64,000 nt of DNA, from positions 449,358-513,357 of the forward strand of contig NW_004457713.1 of assembly GCF_000203815.1 (NCBI RefSeq), written 5' to 3'. Below are positions 10,790 through 21,518 of this stretch, in pieces. This DNA is from Cavenderia fasciculata. Lineage: Eukaryota > Evosea > Eumycetozoa > Acytosteliales > Cavenderiaceae. The position numbers and the translations under genes are program-made. The notes beneath the pieces were generated by a model that was given only the letters and a program-made list of their open reading frames with translations, was not told where the DNA came from and searched no databases. Positions within the stretch are counted from its first letter, which is position 1. Every line of letters starts with the position of its first letter.

Positions 10790-10918
10790 GAATGAAATGA
10801 AATGAATGAATGATATTTTAAAAAGTATTCACATCAATAATTTTGAAAAATGTTTGTTTCGAGGTTCAAAGTTTGAAGCTTATTAATTCTTTAGCTCTAA
10901 TATATTATATAAATAACT

Positions 10919-12733
10919 ATGACGAGTCTATTATCTTTATCTAATTTATTACTATTATAGATAATAACATCAATTGAAGATAATGTAGATAAAATATGTT
11001 TATTGTTGACTTGTAAAAAGTTGTATAATAATAGTAGTTTAAAGAGATCGATTCAGTTTAAAGGAATAGGAGGACCAATCACTAAAAAAGGATATATATC
11101 ACAACAGTTTAAAGCAACAATCAATCGATTCAAACTCAAATCATTTAAAGATATAATGGTGAATAGTTTAGCAGATCAACTACGAAATGATTGGATCACA
11201 TCAAACAGAGAACAAGATACTAGTAACATCAAAACAGTATTGGTGAATGATCATGAATATAAATTGATAGATTCACATCTCTACAATATACCATCAATCG
11301 AGACACTATTCATCAGCTGCCAAAATCTCCCCCTCCATCTTACATCTATCTCTCGCTTGCCCAATCTACAACGACTATCAGTTCGTACAATTCGGGTGAA
11401 TTCTTGGTGCGCACATATCACTAAAGTCTTTGAAACTATGTACCAACGCTGTAAACTCTCTCATCAACTTGGATCTAACGAGATTCGTTTCACTCACAAA
11501 ATTTACATGTGGTGGTTTGTTGTCAAATATCGGTCCAGGTAGATTCCCAATCAGTATAACATCACTCAATATCAGATCTACTGATATGTTACCACGAGAT
11601 ACATTCCTTTCATTGACATCACTTGTCACCCTCAAGATCCAACTACCAACCACGCGCACCCACAATGTCACCGATCAACTACCATGCATCGATCTATTCA
11701 ATCTAAACAACCTCACAACATTCAGGATAAATTATTTCTCTCAAGACCCAAAATACAACATCGAGATTAAAGTACCTCCATCAATCAAGATACTTTATCT
11801 CGAGTCCAAAAGCATTCGCATTCCATCACGATATGAAATGCCACTGTTGGAGGATTTATATGTTAACCAACACTTATTGATAGATGGTAAAGTCAGTTTG
11901 TCATCATGCACACTGATAAAATTACTCAGTATTGGTCATTGTTTTAATTACATCATATTGCCAATATGATACCATCGACTATTGAAAAGCTTAGAATCTA
12001 CAAACACACCAATGACAATATACTTGAAAAGGTTATATTCCCAGCATCACTTACACATCTAAACATCTTGGGTATCTACATCGAATCTGTACAACTCCCT
12101 CAATCACTAATCAAACTAAAACAGAGAATTGATGAATCCTCACTTCCACAGCAATTGAAAAAATTACATTGGAAAGCCAAATTTACCAATCTAATCTTTC
12201 AATCCTTCTATCAATCTTCCAACAACAACAATGATAACTATCCACCTCATCTTGAAACACTCAACTTTTTTGATATTCAAGGTGACTTTAAAATCAACAT
12301 ACCACCAATCACTAAAAATCTATCAATATCGTTGAATCCTAACCTTGACTCGGATGACCCTCAAATCTATTCAATCTCTACTAGGATCAATAAACCTACA
12401 ATCGATCAATCGCAATGGTTACCAATCAATACTACTCATCTAACTTGCTTCCTCAAAGATTCAAGATATAACAAGATGATGGCATTTAGATTAGATGAAG
12501 TAATCAATCACACCAATGTTAGATATTTAACTCTTTCTCTTTACAACTCAAAATTACAATTTTCAATTCAAAGATTGGATCCTGAAAAAAAGAGTGTATT
12601 GGTATTGGAAAGACAGACACTGACAGGTGGAATAATTACTCAAAGAAAATCAATCAACAATCAACAACAATATGATCCTATTTATTTATATTATGACTAC
12701 ACTTCTCCATTTGAATTTTATTGGAAATTCTGA
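10919..12733 (+). pseudogene. FNIP-like copy 5, near-twin of copy 4, broken
   Basis: The gene starts MTSLLSLSNLLLL at 10919, but a TAG replaces the expected Gln codon. The rest continues in frame from 11003, changes frame near 11400-11430 and again near 11960, and ends with the intact C-terminal module and FEFYWKF. The frame changes sit inside sequence almost identical to copy 4. It is therefore a recent duplicate that has lost function, or a locus with assembly errors. It keeps the segment that copy 4 has lost, so copy 4 is not simply its parent. Confidence 0.7.
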
Positions 12734-12873
12734 TTCTTGCAATAAAAAAAGAAGAAGTACTACTGTGAACAACAAAAAAAAAATTAAGTTAAAAATAATC
12801 AAATTATTTTTTGAGTTTTTCTTTCTACTAGTTTATCATCATGATCATCATTGATATTATTATTTCATTCATT

Positions 12874-14712
12874 ATGACTAGTCTATTACTATCTTTATCT
12901 AATTTATTACTTTTACAAATCATAACATCAATTGAAGATAATGTAGATATAATATGTTTATTGTTAACTTGTAAAAAGTTGTATCTTTTTAATAATAGTA
13001 GTAGTTTTAGAAGATCGATTCAGTTTAAAGGAATAGGTGAACCAATCAACAATGGACAAATATCAAAAGAGTTTATAGCAACAGTCACTCGATTCAACCT
13101 CAAATCATTTAAAGATATATTGGTGAATAGTATATCGAATCAATTTGTTGTATTGCCTGACGTTTATATAATTCAAAATCACTCTACAAATGCGATCAAA
13201 GTCCCCACCAATACAACAACAACAACAACAAACATAGATGACACTTGCAACATCAAAACTGCTTTGGTGACTAGTTTTAACAATACATTGATAGAGTCTA
13301 TCTTCAAGATACCATCAATAGAGACATTATTCATTGACGACATTCCGAAAGTGGTAGATCTTACATCTATCTCACTCTTGCCAAATCTCCAACGACTATC
13401 AGTTTGTGCAAACAAGTTGATTATTGGTCCTCATTCATCACTCAAGTCTCTTCAACTATATATGCATACACACACTACAAGTGAAATGGATCTATCTAAA
13501 TTTGTATCACTGACCGAGCTGACCTGTCTCTATGCACCAAATTTCGGACCGGGTCTCCTGCCAAGTAGTCTAACATCACTTACTATTGGACCAATAGATA
13601 TACCTCCACGAAATGCATTCCTTTCATTGACATCACTAGTATACCTCACGATCAACATTGACAACGAAAAAGAATTGGAAGATCAACCACCAAGCATCGA
13701 TCTCGAGAGTTTGCACAAACTCAAGTCATTCGAGTTGAATGATCCTGCAGAGACCTATTGTATCGAGATTAGTATACCTCCATCACTCAAAATTCTCAAA
13801 CTCTGGTCTGAAAGTGTACTAATCCCACCTCGATATACACTACCATTGTTGGAGAAATTGTACGTCAAACAACGGTTATTGATTGATGGTAAAGTCACTC
13901 TTTTGTCATGTCCAATGATAAAGAAACTATACCTAGACAACTGCATTGAAGAGATTCCAGCCCATATCATGATCCCATCAACTGTCAAAAAGCTTTCAAT
14001 CGATAAATTCATCAAAGAAGATATTCTTGGACAATTTTTATTCCCACCATCACTTACTCATCTATCTTTATTAGGAAGATATGAGCCTATCCAATCACTA
14101 CCTAAATCACTCATCAAACTCAAACAGAAAATCAACGAATCAGCACTTTCTCAGCATTTGAAAATACTTGATTGGAATCTTGTTAATTTCACATCCAACA
14201 ATGATAACAACTATCCACCACATCTTACAACACTAAATCTATTTAATATTCAAGGTGACTTTACAATCCAAATACCACCCATCACCAAAAACCTATCAAT
14301 ATCATTGGATCCTATCCAGTCTCCAAATACTCATCCAATCTATTCAATCACCTCAAGGATAAACAAACCCAGCGATCAATCACAACAACAATGGTTTCCA
14401 ACCAATACCACTCATCTAACTTGCGATTTAAAGGGCCCTAGAAAAAACTCAATTTTATTTAGATTGGATGAAATAATCAATCACACCAATGTTAGATATT
14501 TAACTATAGATTATTATGCTACTTTAAAATTTTCAATTCAAAGATTGGATCCAGAAAATAACAATGTAATGGTATTGGAAAGACAGTCACTTACAGGTGG
14601 AATAATCAAGAAAAATCAATCAAATCATCCAGTATATTTATATTGTGATAACAGCTCTTCCTCTCCCTTTGAATTTAGTTGGAGACTATTTGCTGAAACT
14701 AACACAAAATAA
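12874..14712 (+). CDS. F-box/FNIP-like repeat protein, copy 6 (612 aa)
   Basis: This is an intact single-exon gene. An in-frame ATG lies 33 bp upstream, but the family start MTSLLLSLSNLLLLQIIT argues for 12874. The F-box-like segment includes DNVDIICLLLTCKKLYLF. A Thr run near residue 115 (TNTTTTTTN) is an AT-rich expansion. Repeats include LPSSLTSLTI, FPPSLTHLSL and LPKSLIKL. The C-terminal module FRLDEIINHTNVRYLT and LERQSLTGGII has lost the TQRK motif (it reads IIKKNQSN) and ends in FEFSWRLF. Function as a ubiquitin-ligase substrate receptor is family-based inference. Confidence 0.8.
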   Translation: MTSLLLSLSNLLLLQIITSIEDNVDIICLLLTCKKLYLFNNSSSFRRSIQFKGIGEPINNGQISKEFIATVTRFNLKSFKDILVNSISNQFVVLPDVYIIQNHSTNAIKVPTNTTTTTTNIDDTCNIKTALVTSFNNTLIESIFKIPSIETLFIDDIPKVVDLTSISLLPNLQRLSVCANKLIIGPHSSLKSLQLYMHTHTTSEMDLSKFVSLTELTCLYAPNFGPGLLPSSLTSLTIGPIDIPPRNAFLSLTSLVYLTINIDNEKELEDQPPSIDLESLHKLKSFELNDPAETYCIEISIPPSLKILKLWSESVLIPPRYTLPLLEKLYVKQRLLIDGKVTLLSCPMIKKLYLDNCIEEIPAHIMIPSTVKKLSIDKFIKEDILGQFLFPPSLTHLSLLGRYEPIQSLPKSLIKLKQKINESALSQHLKILDWNLVNFTSNNDNNYPPHLTTLNLFNIQGDFTIQIPPITKNLSISLDPIQSPNTHPIYSITSRINKPSDQSQQQWFPTNTTHLTCDLKGPRKNSILFRLDEIINHTNVRYLTIDYYATLKFSIQRLDPENNNVMVLERQSLTGGIIKKNQSNHPVYLYCDNSSSSPFEFSWRLFAETNTK

Positions 14713-14799
14713 ATTGAATTATTACTATAACTCTTTTATAACATTTATTTATTTTTGTACTTTATAGTAGACAAGCGCCTTTATCCTTTTAATAAAATC

Positions 14800-16130
14800 C
14801 TCAATATTTCTAGTGCTTCGAGATGAGGTGGATAGTTGTTGAAAGATGGGTATTCAATTGGCTGTTCTGGGACATTCCAAACCAGTTTTTTCAAATGTAG
14901 TGGAAGTGAGACAGGTGCTGGAGAAATGTTGACAGTTTGTTTCAGTTTGATGAGTGATTGATGCTGGCAATACAAGTTGTCCAAGTAGACCTTTATATAT
15001 GCAAGAGATTCTAAGCTTTTCGACGGTCGACGGAATGATGATATCGGCTGGCATGGCTTTGTTTCAATCAAAAATAAAGAGTTTCTTTATCGACGGGCAT
15101 AAAGACAAACTGACTTTACCATGAATCAATAAACATTGCCTCACATAAAACTTGTCCAACAATGGCATTGTACAATTCGATGATATTGTAATGTATGGGG
15201 ACATGAGGACAAGTATTTTGATTAAAGTTGGTACCATAAGTTCGATGTCGCAGTTCCGATAGCCTCCATCCAAACCTAACTCTTTGAGGTTCTGCAAACG
15301 AGAGAGATCGATGCATGGTTGATGAACATCTACCTCTTTGCCAGTCATCTCGATATTTAGGTTTTCAAGAGAAGTTAATGAATGGAATGTATCTCTTGGA
15401 GGTACTCCAATCATTCTTAAAGTGAGAGATGTCAGACTGATTGGAAAGAGACCCGGTCCCACATTTGAAACACAAGTGTCAAATGTCAACTCTTCCAGCG
15501 ATTGGTGAGTGCCAAGTCACTGAGAGAGTATTTGACAGATCTATATAGTTTTAGAGAGTTTAGTGATGTATTTTGGCCACCAATTTTAAACCAACGAGAG
15601 CAAACTTCAAGTCGTTGAAGATTTGGTAACCGTGAGATGGAGGATAGATCTACCACAGTTTCCCTTTGTTGGTTATTGATGAATAGTGTCTCGATTGATG
15701 GTATCTTGTATAGTGAATCTATTGATAATGGTTCGAAATCATTCATTAACGCTGTTGTTATAATGGTTCTACTTTTATCGACTATCTTCTTTGGACCAGC
15801 GGTTATACGATCTTGTATCCATGTGGGATAGTCATCGGGACGATAACATTTAGGTATCATAACTTGATGACCTGATACACTATTCTCTAATATATATTTA
15901 AATGATAATAATTTGAATTGATTAACTGTTGCTATAAACTGATGATATCTCTCGTTTAACTGTATCTATAGGTTCAATTCCTTTAAATTTATCGATCTTC
16001 ATAAACCACTACTATTTTGACTGTATAACTTTTTACAAGTTAACAACAAACATATTATATCTACGTTATCTTCAATATCTGTTATTATATGTAATAGTAA
16101 TAAATTAGATAGAGATAATAGAGTAGTCAT
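14800..16130 (-). pseudogene. FNIP-like pseudogene, minus strand
   Basis: The gene starts at 16130 with MTTLLSLSNLLLLHIITDIE, an F-box-like segment that is complete up to LTCKKLYSQNSSG, then a stop. Further blocks follow in changing frames: 15860-15486 (YPTWIQDRITAG, IPSIETLFINNQ), 15489-15064 (LFPISLTSLTLRM, LPTLIKIL-like) and 15071-14800 (PASITHQTETN and YPPHLEALEIL). The C-terminal module is absent, so the 3' end is lost as well. At least three frame breaks are visible. The VPPRDTFHSLTSL block groups it with copies 1 and 6. Confidence 0.65.
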
Positions 16131-16243
16131 AATTATTTATCGTATATGAACAAAAAAAACAAATATTAGTACTAAAAAATAATCATTTTGTTACAAAGTT
16201 AAATTTAATATTTATTTAATTAACATATTCATTTAATTAACAA

Positions 16244-18118
16244 ATGACTCGTCTATTATCATTATCTAATTTGTTATTAATACAAATTATAACAGAGATT
16301 GAAGATAATGTAGATTTAGTATGTTTGTTGTTAACTTGTAAAAAGTTGTATAATAGTAGTTTTACTTTTAGAAGATCGATTCACTTTAAAGGTATAGGAG
16401 AACCTATCAATGAAAAAGGAGAGATATCATCACAGTTTACAGCAACAGTCAGTCGATTCAACATCAACTCTTTTAAAGATATATTAGAGAATAGTATATC
16501 GAATCAGTATGTTGTACTACCTGACCTTTATCATCCCGATGCTATACTTCGCCACACTTCAACAAACAGACACAACGCTGGTACCATTACAACGGTTTTG
16601 GTGAATGATTATGAACAAAAGTTTATAGATTCACTCGACAAAAGACCATCGATCGAGACATTATACATTGACCATCGATATTCTAGTACAATAGATCTAG
16701 GCGTCATCTCACAACTACCCAATCTCCAAAGACTATCAGTTCGTGTACAAGAGTTTAATCTTGGTACTCATACATCACTAAAGTCACTAAAACTATATTT
16801 CACTTCTAAACATCATCTCGTTGACCTGGAACTCAATCGATTCGTATCGCTTACAGAACTGACTTGTCATTTTGTATCAAAGATCGCACCAGGTCTATTA
16901 CCAATCACTTTGACATCTCTTACTCTACTATCAGTAGAAGATATACCACCACAAGATACATTCAATACATTAGTATCACTAGTCTATTTAAAATTAGAAC
17001 TAATAGGCAGACATGTTACCTCGAGAGGTATAGATCTATCTACTCTACTGAATCTCAAGACATTTCTATTGGATTATACAGTAAATGATACATTCGATAC
17101 AGTAGACTATAACATCGAGATTAGAGTACCTCCATCTCTCAAGATACTTCATCTCGTGTCCTATTACACTCGTATCCCGTCACAATATAAAATGCCACTG
17201 TTGGAAGAATTGAATGTCAAACAACACTTATTGATTGATGGTAAAGTCAGTTTGTCATCATGTCTATCGATAAAGAAACTTAGTATTGGCGATTGCAATG
17301 ATATTATTGCAAACAAATTCATACCATCAACTATCCAAGAACTTACAATCTACAAAGAAACTAAAAAAGATATACTTGGACAAATTGAATTCCCACCAAC
17401 TCTTCTTCATCTCACAGTATTGGGAAGATACTCTGAATCTATCCACCCTTTACCTCAATCACTCATCAATCTAAAACAGAGTGTCAACCAATCAACAATA
17501 CCTCAACATTTAAAAACACTCGATTTGAAAACCAAGCTTACCAATCTAGTTTTCAAATCCTCCTATCCACCTCATCTTGAAACACTAAACCTATATTATA
17601 TTGATGGAAATTTTGCAATCAATATACCACCAATCACAAAATATCTAACTTTATCATTGAACCCTACCCCAAACTCGGGGTCACCTAAAATTCCAATTTA
17701 TTCAATAAGCTCAAGGTTAAATAAACCTATTGATAAATCACAAACACAATGGTTACCAATTCATACTACTCATCTAGCATGCTTTCTAAATGATCCAAAG
17801 TATCACATCCACATATCATTTAGATTAGATGAAATAATCAATTACACCAATGTTAGATATTTATCATTCATTATTGGCATTTCTACCTCAAATACAACAT
17901 TAAAATTTTCAATTCAAAGATTAGACCCAGACAACAATAATGTATTGGTATTGGAAAGACAGTCACTGACAGGTGGAATAATCACTCAAAGAAAATCAAT
18001 CAACAATCAACCAATACCAATTTATTTATATTTTGATACATGCTCTTACATTCCATATGACTTTAAATGGAAATTTTTTGTTGTTGATAATAAAGACAAA
18101 TCGAAAATGGATTGTTAA
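16244..18118 (+). CDS. F-box/FNIP-like repeat protein, copy 7 (624 aa)
   Basis: This is an intact single-exon gene starting MTRLLSLSNLLLIQIITEI. The F-box-like segment has DNVDLVCLLLTCKKLY. Repeats include LPITLTSLTL, FPPTLLHLTV and LPQSLINL, and a run of PNLQRLSVRV-type units lies near residue 160. The C-terminal module FRLDEIINYTNVRYLS differs from the consensus by Tyr for His and ends in YDFKWKFF with a charged tail. It lies divergent from the pseudogene ending at 16130, with a 113-bp gap that must hold its promoter. Confidence 0.8.
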   Translation: MTRLLSLSNLLLIQIITEIEDNVDLVCLLLTCKKLYNSSFTFRRSIHFKGIGEPINEKGEISSQFTATVSRFNINSFKDILENSISNQYVVLPDLYHPDAILRHTSTNRHNAGTITTVLVNDYEQKFIDSLDKRPSIETLYIDHRYSSTIDLGVISQLPNLQRLSVRVQEFNLGTHTSLKSLKLYFTSKHHLVDLELNRFVSLTELTCHFVSKIAPGLLPITLTSLTLLSVEDIPPQDTFNTLVSLVYLKLELIGRHVTSRGIDLSTLLNLKTFLLDYTVNDTFDTVDYNIEIRVPPSLKILHLVSYYTRIPSQYKMPLLEELNVKQHLLIDGKVSLSSCLSIKKLSIGDCNDIIANKFIPSTIQELTIYKETKKDILGQIEFPPTLLHLTVLGRYSESIHPLPQSLINLKQSVNQSTIPQHLKTLDLKTKLTNLVFKSSYPPHLETLNLYYIDGNFAINIPPITKYLTLSLNPTPNSGSPKIPIYSISSRLNKPIDKSQTQWLPIHTTHLACFLNDPKYHIHISFRLDEIINYTNVRYLSFIIGISTSNTTLKFSIQRLDPDNNNVLVLERQSLTGGIITQRKSINNQPIPIYLYFDTCSYIPYDFKWKFFVVDNKDKSKMDC

Positions 18119-18164
18119 ATTAAAGTCTTAAGAATGGTTTTTAAATTTATTGATTGTTTCCAGT

Positions 18165-19259
18165 TTAAGTAAATATCCAAGTAAAATCAAATGGGGAGGA
18201 AGGGCTATAGAAATATAAATAAATAGGAGAATATTTTTTGTCATTGTATGTTTGTCTCTGTTGATTCACATACAATTCCTCCAACAATGGTGGTATGTGA
18301 TGGTATTTGTATGTGATCATAAATGAGATGAAGAATCTTGAGTGAAGGAGGTAGACTAATCTCGATCGAGTAGTCCACTGAATAGTCGTAGAATTCTTGA
18401 TACTTGAATGTCTCGAGGTTGGGTAGGCCGTCAAGATCAATGAATTGTAGTTTGGATAATTCATCATCTTCCAATTCCATCTCGAGAGGATACATGTCGA
18501 TCTTTAATTCAACCAATGACTTTAATGTACTGAATGTGTCACGTTGAGGTACATTGATTAGTCTAATAGTGAGTGATGTCAAACTGATCGGAAAGACACC
18601 AGTCCCTAGATTCATCACCGAATATTTACGAAAGACAAGCTGTGTCAGAGATACAAACTTGGTGAGCTTCAAGTCCCTTATTTCGTAATGAGCATCTGTA
18701 AAGAGTTCAAGAGACTTGAGTGTTGTATGTTGACCAAGTTTGAATGGGTCTTCACAACGAACTGACAGTCGTTGGAGATTGGGTAATCTTGAGATTGGGC
18801 CAAGATCTATCTTTGATTTGTCTTGGTTGATGTATAGCGTCTCGATTGATTGTATATCGTATATATCATTAAATCCATAATCCAACGCTGTTGTAATGTT
18901 ACCATTACTTTTATCTCCTCTATTCCCTGCAGTGATGTGATCTTTTATCCATTCTGGGTAGATAATTTTCTTGGTCTTGTCTTTGTCGGGTAGTATGATA
19001 TGTTGATCTGCCACACTATTCAATAATATATCTCTGAAAGATAATAAGTTGAATCTTTTGACTATTGCTTGAAACAGTTCTGATATCACTGTATGATCTT
19101 TATCTATAATTTCTAATCCTTTAAATCTAATCAATCTCTTTAAACTACTATTTTGATACAACTTTTTACAATTAACAATATACATATGATATCTACATTA
19201 TCATCAATCTCTGTTATAATTTGTAATAGTAATAAATTAGATAATGATAAAATAGACAT
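18165..19259 (-). pseudogene. FNIP-like pseudogene with a large 3' deletion
   Basis: The minus strand begins MSILSLSNLLLLQIITEI at 19259. A one-base loss inside the TCKK codons shifts the frame after about 30 codons. The body then reads well from 19185 to 18290 (LPNLQRLSVRC, VFPISLTSLTIRL, LPPSLKILHLI). It jumps from ELYVNQ straight to the extreme C-terminus (YSPIYLYFYS and FDFTWIF), so about 300 residues are deleted, including the whole INHTNV module. Confidence 0.65.
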
Positions 19260-19369
19260 CTTTGTGAAAGTAATGAAAATATTGGTCTTCAAAAAAAAAT
19301 AGCATCAGATGATGATCATACTTCAAAAAAAAAAAAGAAAAGTATTCATTTTTAATCTATACATATAAT

Positions 19370-21292
19370 ATGTTTGACAAGTTATCTAATCTATTAATAA
19401 TACAAATCATAACAGAGATTGAAGATAATGTAGATTTAGTATGTTTGCTGTTAACTTGTAAACATTTTTATCATAATAGTAGTTTAAAAAGATTAATTAG
19501 ATTTAAAGTAGATGTAAGAGTTTTTGATAAAGGAATCGTATCAGACAAGTTTACAACAATAGTCAATCGATTCAATCTAAACTCTTTTAAAGATATATTA
19601 GATAATAGTATATCAAATCAACATATCATAGTACCACCCAATAAGAACTACCCAAAATGGTTAAAAGATCGCATCTCTGCAAACAACACAGCTGATACAA
19701 GTTGCGTTACAACTGTTTTTCTCAACTATGATGAATCAAATTCATCTAAACAATTAGATTCGCTATACAAGATACCATCAATAGAGACATTGTTCATACA
19801 CGACCTAGGTGAAAACTCGGTTGTAGATCTTACATCTATATCTAGTTTACCGAATCTCCAACGACTAACAGTTTGTGCAGGTGAGTTGAATCTAAGTCCT
19901 CACACATCACTCAGGTATCTAGAGTTGGATATGGACAACTCATTCACCTCAAGTGACTTGGGGTTTAGCAAATTGGTTTCGCTGACAGAGCTAAAGCTTG
20001 GCAATTATTGTGTCAGCCCACTGGATATATTTCCAAGCAGTCTCACAAAACTCACTCTTAGTCTGAGCAATATACCTCCACAAAATGCATTCATTTCATT
20101 AAAGTCACTCGTCTACCTAAAGATGGACCTTTTGGAAGAAGATAATGATCAAGAAGAACATGTGATGGATAGTTTATGTTTGGATCTATCGTCTCTACTC
20201 AACTTAGAGACATTCAAGTTTAGAGAAGATGGTTTTGACGAATTCACAGACTATGATGATGATATTATTAATATCATACTACCTCCTTCACTCAAGATTA
20301 TGTCAATCTTTTCCAAACGTACTCAAATCCCCTCCGGAAACAAATACATCATGCCAGTGTTGGAGAAATTGTATGTAGTTCAAAGTCTATTGATTGATGA
20401 AAAGATCAGTCTGTCTTTAACACCATCTCTAAAGAAACTTGTCATTTATCAATGTGACGAACCCATTCCATCGAATCTCATCCCATCCAACCTAGAAAAG
20501 CTTACAGTCTATAGATATCCAGGACACAAAGATACACTCGGGCTGGTTGTATTCCCACCATCACTCACTCATCTATCCATCAAGGGAGATTACCTTGAAC
20601 CGTCTGTTCGACTACCCCAATCACTCATCAAACTAAATATAACAACCGATTATCTTACCGTCACACTTCCACAACATTTAAAAAAACTTGTTTGGACAAT
20701 AGGTTCGAGATCCAAAAAAATATATCCAAATCTAGAGCTTTCATCATCCAACAACTATCCTCTCCATCTTGAAACACTCAATTTCTATAATATCGTTGGT
20801 CATTTTACAATCAAAGTACCACCAGTCACCAAATATCTATCAATACCTTTGTATTCGTCAACTAAAATCTATTCAATCAGTTCAAGGATAACGGTGACTA
20901 AACCCATTGACCAACAGTCACAACAACAACAACTATGGCTACCTCATAACACAACTCATCTCACTTGTTACTCTAAAAATCGACCAAATATGGTATTTAG
21001 ATTGGATGAAGTAATAAATCATACCAATGTTGGATATTTAACTATCATTGTTGAAACAAAAACTTTTCAATTTACAATTCAAAGATTGGACTCTGATAAT
21101 AGAAATGTATTGGTTTTGGAAAAACAAACACTTCAAGGTGGAATTATTACCCAAAGAAAAACACTCAACAATCAACAACAACAACACCAACACTACGATC
21201 CTATATATATATATTTGGATACCTATTTTGAAATACAACCAAATAAAAATATTACTATTAGTGGTGGTACATGCGATTTATTGGAAGTTTAA
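19370..21292 (+). CDS. F-box/FNIP-like repeat protein, copy 8 (640 aa)
   Basis: This single-exon gene starts MFDKLSNLLIIQIITEI. The F-box-like segment, the repeat body (FPSSLTKLTL, FPPSLTHLSI, LPQSLIKLNI) and the C-terminal module FRLDEVINHTNVGYLT and VLVLEKQTLQGG are all present. The last 25 residues depart from the family: the usual F-x-W-x-F ending is missing in frame, yet IYWKF is readable in the neighbouring frame at about 21275-21290. A late frame slip therefore appears to have replaced the native tail with NITISGGTCDLLEV. Whether that matters functionally is unknown. Confidence 0.75.
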   Translation: MFDKLSNLLIIQIITEIEDNVDLVCLLLTCKHFYHNSSLKRLIRFKVDVRVFDKGIVSDKFTTIVNRFNLNSFKDILDNSISNQHIIVPPNKNYPKWLKDRISANNTADTSCVTTVFLNYDESNSSKQLDSLYKIPSIETLFIHDLGENSVVDLTSISSLPNLQRLTVCAGELNLSPHTSLRYLELDMDNSFTSSDLGFSKLVSLTELKLGNYCVSPLDIFPSSLTKLTLSLSNIPPQNAFISLKSLVYLKMDLLEEDNDQEEHVMDSLCLDLSSLLNLETFKFREDGFDEFTDYDDDIINIILPPSLKIMSIFSKRTQIPSGNKYIMPVLEKLYVVQSLLIDEKISLSLTPSLKKLVIYQCDEPIPSNLIPSNLEKLTVYRYPGHKDTLGLVVFPPSLTHLSIKGDYLEPSVRLPQSLIKLNITTDYLTVTLPQHLKKLVWTIGSRSKKIYPNLELSSSNNYPLHLETLNFYNIVGHFTIKVPPVTKYLSIPLYSSTKIYSISSRITVTKPIDQQSQQQQLWLPHNTTHLTCYSKNRPNMVFRLDEVINHTNVGYLTIIVETKTFQFTIQRLDSDNRNVLVLEKQTLQGGIITQRKTLNNQQQQHQHYDPIYIYLDTYFEIQPNKNITISGGTCDLLEV

Positions 21293-21518
21293 AAGAATGA
21301 AATAAAAAGTTCACCTACTATTCTTCTCTTTTATTAATCTATTATAAACATAAAACTAAAAATGTCTTTTTTTTTATTTTTTAGTCGCAGAAAAACAAAA
21401 AACCAAAACAAATTCACAAAGCCACTTTTCAATCATTCTTATTAAATACATACAAATAATTATTAGACAGATAATGTGGGTGTAATACATTAGATAAAAG
21501 TTAAAATCTAGTTTAGAT

